NCBI GenBank assembly: GCA_027364665.1
Contig: DAHXOW010000049.1
Location: 1 to 6,182, forward strand
Source: a bacterium
GTDB taxonomy: Bacteria > Patescibacteriota > UBA1384 > CAJBMM01
Length of the DNA stretch: 6,182 bases
Direction: 5' to 3'
Positions 1 to 5,851 of this stretch are shown one piece after another. Positions within the stretch are counted from its first letter, which is position 1, and the number at the start of each line of letters is the position of its first letter. The position numbers and the translations under genes are program-made. The notes under the pieces were generated by a model. That model saw only the letters and a list, made by a program, of their open reading frames with translations. It was not told the DNA's origin and did no database searches.

Positions 1-948
1 TAAATAATAAGCCGGAAAATTGATCTCTACCCCCAATATCTGACGTCCAGGAGAAACCGAAAAAAGCAAGCCTAAAAAAACAACGATTATTGCCCAATAG
101 GTTTCCGTGGATAACTTTCTCCAATTTTTCTTCCAAAACGTCAACATACTAGCAACGATCAGAGTAACCAGCATTGTCCAAGTTAAAAATTGCGTTTGCT
201 CAAAAAGATTGCCCTTTCCTAAATTTGATCTGACATAATTTTGTACCAACTGGCCAAAAAGCGGCTGATCGATGGCTGGCAATAAATAGCTCCACCAATG
301 AGCCGAGTAATAGACCAATTCAGCCGGATCGCGATATGAAGCCACAACGCTAGATGACGGAGAAAAAAATAGATGGCCTGTCAAACTCACTGTTCCTAAA
401 ACAAACAGTGTCACGGACTCCAAAACGAACCACCATTGCTTTGGTTTAGATCGCCATTCAACACACAACCAAACCACTCCGCCAATTACGATCGGGATAA
501 GTAAAATCAGATTATAATAGCTATCAGCCAAAGCCAGCAAAGCGACTAATGATACCGTTATGGCAGACCACCACCTTGGTTTTTTCCCCAGCTTAATGAT
601 CGACAACCAAAATAGCGGATACCAAAACCAATCTGCCAAAGTAACATGTTCGTATAACTGAAATTGGCGCCCGGGCAACAGTGCATAAATCAAACCAACG
701 CCCAGTGACACCCAAAAGGAAACTCGCAAACTCCGCAATAAAAAAAACATTGCTAGAACAGAGACAAAGCTGCCCGTTACGACTAAGAAATTATAACTCG
801 CCAAAGGAGAAAGCAAGGGATGTAAGACCAGGTGCAGAACTTCCGGAAACGGTTGCCTTGGCGCCTGATACCAACCACTCCCAAGACCTAACCAAAATCT
901 ATAAATAACCCCCAAAGGGTCGCCCATTAGGCCAAAAATTGTTGTCAT
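1..948 (-). CDS. GT-C-like polytopic membrane glycosyltransferase, partial (3' end outside window)
   Basis: The minus-strand frame is open from 972 to the window edge with no stop. From ATG 948 it gives 316 residues. MGDPLGVIYRFW (residues 8-19) matches the 'GDPL...W' first extracytoplasmic loop of a large family of bacterial GT-C-like proteins, with D10 the candidate catalytic acid. Next come a helix at about 52-72, LGVGLIYALLPGRQ (82-95), EHVTLADWFWYPLFWL (100-115), SYYNLILLIPIVIGG (143-157), a helix at 174-190, and ELVYYSAHWWSYLLPAIDQPLFG (210-232), which fits the 'yS....YLlPs..HPl.G' loop of the family. Further helices lie at 256-270 and 284-299. The role would be polyprenyl-phosphate-dependent sugar transfer outside the membrane (inference). 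It is unusual in lacking the normal first helix before the GDPL loop. GTG 951 is an alternative start; GGAG at 961-958 is nine bases before ATG 948 or six before GTG 951. The C-terminal part is missing. Confidence 0.8.
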   Translation of the reverse strand, partial: MTTIFGLMGDPLGVIYRFWLGLGSGWYQAPRQPFPEVLHLVLHPLLSPLASYNFLVVTGSFVSVLAMFFLLRSLRVSFWVSLGVGLIYALLPGRQFQLYEHVTLADWFWYPLFWLSIIKLGKKPRWWSAITVSLVALLALADSYYNLILLIPIVIGGVVWLCVEWRSKPKQWWFVLESVTLFVLGTVSLTGHLFFSPSSSVVASYRDPAELVYYSAHWWSYLLPAIDQPLFGQLVQNYVRSNLGKGNLFEQTQFLTWTMLVTLIVASMLTFWKKNWRKLSTETYWAIIVVFLGLLFSVSPGRQILGVEINFPAYYL

Positions 949-950
949 CA

Positions 951-1259
951 CTAGTTTCTCCGATAAGCGTCTCTAATATATTCCACAATGGCTACAATCA
1001 ACGTCAAAAACATGTAAAAATAAGCATTCAAAGACATTGATTCCAGCGTGTTTGGATAAAAATACTCCGATATCATTGCTAACAACAGAAAAATAATAGA
1101 AAACAAAGCTGGGATAGCCGTTCGAAACCCTTGCCACCACAACGCGGTGGCAAACAATAGTAAAACACCACGTGAAAAATGATATTTTGCCAGCCACAAG
1201 GATATAGCAATCAGCGATAACCGCACACAAATAATTAATATTTTTTTATATTTTTTCAT
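951..1259 (-). CDS. Small unrecognised membrane protein, four predicted helices, 102 aa
   Basis: I do not recognise this protein. From ATG 1259 it has a basic start (MKKYKK) and four hydrophobic segments at about 7-24, 29-43, 48-65 and 79-95, then a charged end (EYIRDAYRRN). By the positive-inside rule both ends would face the cytoplasm. A longer version from TTG 1277 is possible, but no ribosome-binding site precedes it, whereas a weak AGAG lies six bases before ATG 1259. It overlaps the end of the AftD-like gene by 14 bases and ends in TAG two bases before the ATG of the next GT-C gene, so it belongs to the operon. It does not show the GtrA or DUF2304 patterns that small membrane proteins in glycan operons often have. 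It could be an accessory subunit of a neighbouring GT-C enzyme. Alternatively, through a frameshift, it could be the missing N-terminal part of the next gene. Confidence 0.55.
   Translation of the reverse strand: MKKYKKILIICVRLSLIAISLWLAKYHFSRGVLLLFATALWWQGFRTAIPALFSIIFLLLAMISEYFYPNTLESMSLNAYFYMFLTLIVAIVEYIRDAYRRN
958..961 (-). promoter_or_regulatory. Probable ribosome-binding site of the second GT-C gene
   Basis: GGAG on the minus strand lies inside the last codons of the small membrane protein gene, nine bases before ATG 948 and six before GTG 951. It supports a real start here even though the protein begins without its expected first helix. Confidence 0.5.
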
Positions 1260-2244
1260 TTTTTGCTCTATTTTCAACCAATAATTTACGAGAAATGATT
1301 AATAAAACAACCGCTACCAATGTGGCAACGCTAAGCGCGCTACCATAAACGAAATAAATCATGGGTTGATAAAAAAGCGTCACATTTAAGTACATAGCAC
1401 CATTGGCACCGGTTCGATAAGATGATTTAGATGTCGATTTAAGAATCGTGGCCTGATTAATATAAAACGAATTCAAGCCTATTTGATTTTTCTTGTGTGA
1501 AGAATTTGGTAAATAGTTTTTCTTGAACAGCATATCCAGCCACGAACATTTTCCTATGCAGATTCGCCAGTTTTGATCATACGCTTCTGAAAAATTAAGA
1601 TTTATGGTCTGTCCACGCTGAACTACCAGACTCAATCTATATTCCGATGGATCAATGTAAGCATAGGAAACATTGTGATAATTTATATTGCCGTTGTTGA
1701 TGTCAAGAGGCTTCGATGATGAGTATATATGACCCAGGCTTCCCGCATTTTCAAACACGGCAAGCTGATTAGCCTGTCCAAGATTAACTTTTTTCAAATA
1801 GTTTAATGATGACAGTGCCCGAATATACAACTGTCTATCACCGTAATATTCATATATTTCACCATCTACGTAATTTTGGAACATCGGAACAATTAAATAA
1901 CGGATTGACGACAAGTCAAGCAACTTTTGACCATTGTTTTGATTCAAAGGAGCCATAATCTGCACTAGCGGTGCTTGAGCCTGGCCGCTCGTGTTAAACG
2001 CGTTCCATGTCTGCGAGCTCGCATCACTTGCATTTACGTATGGGTGCTGATAATCAAACGGCACCCAGCGAGAGGCAGTAGGAATCCACAAGGTTCGGAA
2101 AAATTGACTGTTCTTCATTCGTTCATTAAGATATTTTTGAAGCGAAACATATTCGCCGGGCTCGGTTCGACCCACAAATAAAGTACCTATGCTTTGGTTG
2201 AATAGGGGCTTCAAATTGAACAACAGCATAATTAACACGGCCAA
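1246..2244 (-). CDS. AftD-like GT-C membrane protein, C-terminal half (continuation after the TGA)
   Basis: This is the second half of the AftD-like protein, in the same frame as the first half and starting at the codon after the TGA. Residues 1-13 complete the interrupted helix. Residues from about 15 to 285 form a large extracytoplasmic domain, with LDLSSIRYLIVP (109-120) and LNFSEAYDQNWRI (216-228), the latter matching the 'FSExYxxxW' segment common in DUF3367/YfhO-like proteins. FYQPMIYFVYGSALSV (291-306) leads into a final helix at about 298-318 and a basic cytoplasmic tail. The domain probably binds glycan or shapes the acceptor site (inference). If translated alone it would start at TTG 2244, GTG 2238 or ATG 2229, none with a ribosome-binding site, so it is probably not an independent gene. 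It would work only if the TGA is an artefact or is read through. It ends in TAA and overlaps the start of the next small gene by 14 bases. Confidence 0.78.
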   Translation of the reverse strand: MAVLIMLLFNLKPLFNQSIGTLFVGRTEPGEYVSLQKYLNERMKNSQFFRTLWIPTASRWVPFDYQHPYVNASDASSQTWNAFNTSGQAQAPLVQIMAPLNQNNGQKLLDLSSIRYLIVPMFQNYVDGEIYEYYGDRQLYIRALSSLNYLKKVNLGQANQLAVFENAGSLGHIYSSSKPLDINNGNINYHNVSYAYIDPSEYRLSLVVQRGQTINLNFSEAYDQNWRICIGKCSWLDMLFKKNYLPNSSHKKNQIGLNSFYINQATILKSTSKSSYRTGANGAMYLNVTLFYQPMIYFVYGSALSVATLVAVVLLIISRKLLVENRAKNEKI

Positions 2245-2247
2245 TCA
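2245..2247 (-). other. In-frame TGA interrupting the AftD-like gene
   Basis: The codons before and after this TGA are in one frame and together spell a single hydrophobic helix: RPVVCRVV, then TGA, then LAVLIMLLFNLKP. No Shine-Dalgarno sequence lies ahead of the possible restarts (TTG 2244, GTG 2238, ATG 2229). A point nonsense mutation or a base error in the assembly is the simplest reading. TGA is one substitution away from TGG, CGA, GGA, TTA and other sense codons. Confidence 0.75.
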
Positions 2248-3444
2248 AACGACTCGACAAACTACCGGCCGGCATTGCCACAAGCGTCCCAAACTTAGAG
2301 CAATCAGCCCCAAATAACCAACTGCGGTAACAAGATAAAACTTTGACGCTTCTCTGAAAAGAGAAAAGAAAAAAACGTGAACATATAACCACTGATACAC
2401 AACAGGAAACGGTCGGTCAGACTGTTTTGTAAGAAAAATGCCAACTATAGTCAATAAAAGAAATAAAATTGACGCTAGTCGATATTTTTTTCCAATTTTC
2501 TTCTGCGTGAAAAAGAAAAAAAACAAAGAGACGATCGGAAAGAACCAAAAATACCAGATAATTGGCTGTTTAATGAAATTGTCGTTAGGAAAAGATCCTG
2601 TCCAAGAAGAATTAAATAGAGTTATCGCGTGGCTAATGTCAAAAAGCCAATTGCCAAATAAACCACGGTCGGCCACCGCAGCAATCTGCGCAGTCGCTTT
2701 ACTAATTAGTGTTGGTAAAATCCAATAAAGGTTCAGTAATAAAGTAACCGCAACAGCACTAATTATTCCTATCAAGTACTCTCGTATTTGTTTTTTGCGC
2801 AAAAAAAGAAAATAAATAAATGAGATTAATAACAAAATAGAAGCTATGCGAATCTCATAGCCAATACAGACAGAATAAATAATTGCCAGCAACAACCAAC
2901 CGCTTAAACTATTTGTATCTAATACCAAATTCAAAAAATAAAGAAACAACGGAGCGAATGCATAAATAAACTGAATAGGCGGCTGAATAAACATTCCGTA
3001 TGTCGTTGATCCATAGAAAATTGCTGCGGTAAAAGACACCTCTCGGTTATTGGTCAATTTTTTGATAAGCAAAAAAGGCGAAACGAAGCTGAAAATCGCG
3101 ATTGGTATAAAGAACGTGAATTTGGTAGCCACGTCATAACTAAATCCCATTTTAGTTACAAATGACCAAACTATCTGAAACACATTAAAGGGTATTTGGA
3201 TGTTTGGATTTCCGAAATCGCTATAATTCAGCCACGGTCCAGCAGAATGATTCATTTCTTTAACAACGTTACTTGGCCAATACCACCAATCACCATAAGT
3301 AATTATGTTTTGCAAATTAAACCAATTAAGGTGCGAGATTGCCGCGATAACAACCAAAAGAACTAAATAAAACCAGTCCTTGGACAACAATTGCTCGAGT
3401 GCATTTTTCCAATGTTTAGACAAAAAAACTTTGTTTTTCAACAT
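2245..3444 (-). CDS. AftD-like (DUF3367 / alpha-(1->3)-arabinofuranosyltransferase family) GT-C membrane protein, N-terminal half, ended by an in-frame TGA
   Basis: This is the membrane half of a GT-C-type glycosyltransferase related to mycobacterial AftD, which adds sugars from a decaprenyl-phosphate donor on the outer face of the membrane. The true donor here is unknown. About eleven to thirteen hydrophobic segments are visible, including 24-42, 108-127, 199-215, 222-243, 294-312, 322-339 and 368-387. The first extracytoplasmic loop carries YGDWWYWP with D52, at the place where GT-C enzymes keep their acidic catalytic residue (inference). LNLYWILPTL (237-246) and LFREASKFYL (362-371) are typical of this family. 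The ORF stops at residue 399, inside what should be another helix (residues about 392-399 continuing into the next ORF), so it is not a natural C-terminus. The start follows the methyltransferase TGA by one codon and has no clear Shine-Dalgarno site, so translation probably depends on coupling. Together with the downstream ORF it makes 732 codons, counting the TGA, which is a sensible full length for short family members. Confidence 0.85.
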   Translation of the reverse strand: MLKNKVFLSKHWKNALEQLLSKDWFYLVLLVVIAAISHLNWFNLQNIITYGDWWYWPSNVVKEMNHSAGPWLNYSDFGNPNIQIPFNVFQIVWSFVTKMGFSYDVATKFTFFIPIAIFSFVSPFLLIKKLTNNREVSFTAAIFYGSTTYGMFIQPPIQFIYAFAPLFLYFLNLVLDTNSLSGWLLLAIIYSVCIGYEIRIASILLLISFIYFLFLRKKQIREYLIGIISAVAVTLLLNLYWILPTLISKATAQIAAVADRGLFGNWLFDISHAITLFNSSWTGSFPNDNFIKQPIIWYFWFFPIVSLFFFFFTQKKIGKKYRLASILFLLLTIVGIFLTKQSDRPFPVVYQWLYVHVFFFSLFREASKFYLVTAVGYLGLIALSLGRLWQCRPVVCRVV

Positions 3445-3447
3445 GAT

Positions 3448-4071
3448 TCATCTGGAACTGATTTTACACAGAATGATAATATTGGTCGATAATAACCCTC
3501 TCAAAATCGGCACCAGGTCGATCAATCGCCCAAACCGATCACTTCCTCCTCGAATCTGTACAATTTGCAGGTTGGCCTCTTTTGCCATTTCAACCGCCGA
3601 TTTGAAAGTAAAAAGATGATAATGACTTTTGTCTAATATGCCCGTATCTGTGTACTGGAATTTACCAAATAATAAAGATAAACGAACGGTCCAGTTTGCA
3701 ACGTTAGGAACAGAAATCAACACCATGCCGTCTTGCTTTAAATAATATTTAACAAAAAAAGTCAGCGTGTTTTGATAATCCGTAAGGTGCTCTAAAACAT
3801 CAGCAAAAAGCAATACATCAAACCGCTTATGCCATGGTAGTTTTGTTGTATTTTGTAAATCATACTCGATGGCATCGACATAAATTCGCTTAGCGCTTTT
3901 GACCGAGTCAGCAGACAGCTCTAGTCCCCAAAACCGATTGTTTCTTCTGTCGCTTGCGCCTATATAACCATCGTTGCAGCCAGCGTCTAAAATATCGTTA
4001 TTTTGCCCAAGCAGTTTCAAGATTATTGAATGAGTTGATGTTTTTTTATTAGATAATTTATAATTGTTCAT
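3448..4071 (-). CDS. Class I SAM-dependent methyltransferase (Methyltransf_23/UbiG-like), 207 aa
   Basis: This is a Rossmann-fold methyltransferase that would transfer a methyl group from S-adenosylmethionine. In this setting a sugar, or the end of a glycan chain, is the likely target (inference). Motif I is DILDAGCNDGYIG (residues 26-38), and the acidic end of strand 2 is E51 in GLELS. D71 follows a variable stretch, and FDVLLFADVLEHL (84-96) is the post-motif with the typical 'D.LEH'. VLISVPNVANW (117-127) and HLFTF (152-156) complete the pattern of the Methyltransf_11/23 families. Motif I reads GCNDG rather than the commoner GCGTG, but the glycines that contact the cofactor are kept. There is no signal peptide or membrane helix, so the protein is cytoplasmic. 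The ATG abuts the TGA of the GT2 gene, with GGAG five bases upstream. The gene ends in TGA, followed after one codon (ATC) by the ATG of the AftD-like gene in the same frame. Confidence 0.9.
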   Translation of the reverse strand: MNNYKLSNKKTSTHSIILKLLGQNNDILDAGCNDGYIGASDRRNNRFWGLELSADSVKSAKRIYVDAIEYDLQNTTKLPWHKRFDVLLFADVLEHLTDYQNTLTFFVKYYLKQDGMVLISVPNVANWTVRLSLLFGKFQYTDTGILDKSHYHLFTFKSAVEMAKEANLQIVQIRGGSDRFGRLIDLVPILRGLLSTNIIILCKISSR

Positions 4072-5073
4072 TCAAGCTCCATTGATAACCGAACGGTTTT
4101 TGAGGTGTTTTAGTTTTCCAAAACCATGATACATTTTTTTTATTATATAAGTATCACCAACCAACCTTTTTGACTGAATTTTACGTCGCTTAACTAGAAT
4201 CCTGTGTAGATTTTTAATATTAAACACCCAGCCTTGAAAATATGTTAGAGCGATGTCTGGTCGCAGCATCATCAAAAAAACAATAATTTCTGCTACATTT
4301 TGTAATAAATAGACAGGAACGACCCAAAAAAGATTGGCGACTGAATAATTTTTCAAGAGCATTTGGAGGGTATTTTCATTGCGCCACAAAAAACGATGCC
4401 TATTTATTTTAGCAGAACTACTACCCATACCAGCATGATAAACAATTACAGAACGATCTAGGTAAAACGTTTTTTTGAGCAAATGCAGCCGCCAAAACCA
4501 ATCAACCTCCTCTACGTACATAAAAAAGTCATTATCGAGACCAAAGGTCTGTTGATATGTTTTTCTGGAAAATAACAAGCAAACGCCGCTTAGATAAAAC
4601 CCTTGGTCACTGCCCGTAGAATAAACCATGGTTGGGTGGCCAAAAAAATCTATCTTTGTAACTGTATTTGTTAAACGTTGATAGCCGTCATAATAGCCTT
4701 CTACGGGCCCGATAACATCAACTTTGTGTATAAAATAATCATCCAAAAGCTTACTGACAAAATTGGGCAAAAACCACGTATCGTTGTTTAATAATAGAAT
4801 ATAGTCTCCTCTAGCCGCGCCAATCCCTAAATTATTGCCAGCAGCAAAACCAAGATTAATGTCGCTTTTTACTATTTTTACCCACGGATAGTGTCGTTCA
4901 ACAAAATCGACGCTACCGTCAATAGACGAATTGTCCACAAGCACAATCTCTATTTTGGGATAGTCTTGAGTAAACAGTGAATCCAGACATCTTTTAAGCC
5001 ATTTTTTGCCATTATGATTTACGACAATAACTGATATTAACGGTCGAGGCGACTTAACGATTTTGTTTGGCAT
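4072..5073 (-). CDS. Glycosyltransferase family 2, rhamnosyltransferase-like (COG1216 type), 333 aa
   Basis: This is a second GT2 enzyme, of the WbbL/RfbN-like type often annotated as rhamnosyltransferase, although the true sugar is not readable from sequence. Motifs in order are ISVIVVNHNG (residues 13-22), VLVDNSSIDGS (44-54), NLGFAAGNNLG (73-83), the metal-binding NNDT (96-99, in place of DxD), YLSGVCLLFSR (160-170), and FFMYVEEVDWFWRL (183-196), which is the 'FFxYxED.D...R' acceptor/catalytic motif. H213 follows in VYHAGMGSS. A hydrophobic segment at about 247-270 is followed by a very basic tail, which suggests membrane association with the polyprenyl-linked acceptor. The length is normal for the family. 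The ATG overlaps the preceding GT2 gene by 20 bases and has GGGGAG three bases upstream, a short but usable spacing. The gene ends in TGA directly before the ATG of the methyltransferase gene, in the same frame. Confidence 0.93.
   Translation of the reverse strand: MPNKIVKSPRPLISVIVVNHNGKKWLKRCLDSLFTQDYPKIEIVLVDNSSIDGSVDFVERHYPWVKIVKSDINLGFAAGNNLGIGAARGDYILLLNNDTWFLPNFVSKLLDDYFIHKVDVIGPVEGYYDGYQRLTNTVTKIDFFGHPTMVYSTGSDQGFYLSGVCLLFSRKTYQQTFGLDNDFFMYVEEVDWFWRLHLLKKTFYLDRSVIVYHAGMGSSSAKINRHRFLWRNENTLQMLLKNYSVANLFWVVPVYLLQNVAEIIVFLMMLRPDIALTYFQGWVFNIKNLHRILVKRRKIQSKRLVGDTYIIKKMYHGFGKLKHLKNRSVINGA
4077..4080 (-). promoter_or_regulatory. Ribosome-binding site of the methyltransferase gene
   Basis: GGAG on the minus strand lies five bases before the ATG at 4071, inside the last codons of the GT2 gene. 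It supports a separate translation start here and argues against the two reading frames being one fused protein. Confidence 0.6.
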
Positions 5074-5851
5074 TTTCTCCCCACGCCATAAACAACACCT
5101 CTGCTTCGATAATTAAATTCATGAATAACTTTGACGGGCAGCTGAAAAACAATCTGAATCCATAAACCAGGCTTATCTGTTTACCTTGTCTATTTTTATC
5201 AACATTGCTGTCAATATAATCATTGAAATGGCAGGCATAATAGTATTTTTTTTTGACGGTTTGTAATAAGCTCAGTCTTCCTTCATTGTGAAATATAAAA
5301 GATTGCACGTGTACTAGTTTGCCCATCTGTTCAATTCTCTGAGACAAATCAAGGTCCACTACACTAATAAGTGATTCGTTGTATCCGCCGGTTGACAAAC
5401 AGGCGTCTCTCTTAAAAAATCGAGCCGACTCAATCCAATCAACTCCTATATAAAATGATTTTTCTAATTTTTTGCATTTGGCCCAAAAACCTTGGCCAAA
5501 AGACTCTTCAGGAATAATTGCTCCGACCGTTCTTTCGTTTTTTTGTAAAGCACTCACACAGTCTTCGACCACATTTTTAGACAATTCCATATCCGAATCA
5601 ACGATTAACACATACCCACCCACAGATTGTTTTACCCCAAAATTACGTTGCGCGGATCTTTCTGGCCCGTAATTAAATACTCTGGAAGTATATTTTGTTG
5701 CGATTTGTTTTGTGTTATCGGTTGAATTATTGTCGACAACAATTGTTTCGATAGCTCGATAGCTCTGCATTTCAATAGATTGCAACCATTTGGCAAGAGT
5801 TGGCCCCGAGTTTTTTGTTGATATAATTATTGAAACTAATTTATTTGGCAT
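5054..5851 (-). CDS. Glycosyltransferase family 2 (GT-A fold), 265 aa
   Basis: This is an inverting GT-A glycosyltransferase expected to work at the cytoplasmic side of the membrane with a nucleotide sugar. Visible motifs in order are VSIIISTKNSG (residues 6-16, first beta strand), VVDNNSTDNT (38-47, nucleotide binding), RSAQRNFG (65-72), the metal-binding DSD (85-87), and VDLDLSQRI (165-173), which stands where the family has its 'ED' catalytic-base motif. The C-terminal region HNEGRLSLLQ...YYYACHFNDY (188-212), with a lysine-rich stretch, resembles a subgroup common in uncultured bacteria and archaea. There is no clear transmembrane helix, only a hydrophobic stretch near 242-257. The ATG start is supported by an AGAAGGA ribosome-binding site seven bases upstream, and the conserved first strand begins at residue 6. 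The start overlaps the GT4-type gene by 11 bases, and the TAA end overlaps the next gene by 20 bases, so translation is probably coupled. The acceptor is unknown. Confidence 0.92.
   Translation of the reverse strand: MPNKLVSIIISTKNSGPTLAKWLQSIEMQSYRAIETIVVDNNSTDNTKQIATKYTSRVFNYGPERSAQRNFGVKQSVGGYVLIVDSDMELSKNVVEDCVSALQKNERTVGAIIPEESFGQGFWAKCKKLEKSFYIGVDWIESARFFKRDACLSTGGYNESLISVVDLDLSQRIEQMGKLVHVQSFIFHNEGRLSLLQTVKKKYYYACHFNDYIDSNVDKNRQGKQISLVYGFRLFFSCPSKLFMNLIIEAEVLFMAWGENAKQNR
5077..5082 (-). promoter_or_regulatory. Ribosome-binding site of the second GT2 gene
   Basis: GGGGAG on the minus strand lies three bases before the ATG at 5073. The spacing is shorter than usual, but the purine-rich match and the position of the first conserved strand both favour this start. 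Confidence 0.5.

Noticed and set aside
681..908. Plus-strand 75-codon ORF
   Set aside because: It lies opposite the second GT-C gene, whose minus-strand frame is open throughout and has clear family motifs. The plus-strand translation is low in complexity and has no domain pattern.
973..1230. Minus-strand 85-codon ORF in another frame
   Set aside because: It overlaps the small four-helix protein in a different frame. Its hydrophobic look comes from the T-rich strand, and it has no ribosome-binding site or conserved pattern.
2180..2250. Selenocysteine insertion at the TGA (SECIS element)
   Set aside because: The 60 bases after the TGA give no convincing stem-loop by eye. Selenocysteine in the middle of a membrane helix of a glycosyltransferase has no known precedent.
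2126..2392. Minus-strand 88-codon ORF crossing the TGA interruption in another frame
   Set aside because: I considered it as a frameshift bridge across the TGA, but its translation has no family motifs, while the main frame keeps LFREASKFYL before and the helix after the TGA. The problem is a stop codon, not a frameshift.
2511..2530. A-rich homopolymer (8 A on the plus strand) as a slippage site
   Set aside because: It codes for a run of five phenylalanines in a predicted membrane helix, and the frame is intact across it, so there is no sign that slippage has occurred.
2438..2728. Plus-strand 96-codon ORF, with similar ones at 1975-2181, 3380-3619 and 5472-5672
   Set aside because: All lie opposite well-supported minus-strand genes, lack ribosome-binding sites and show no recognisable domains.
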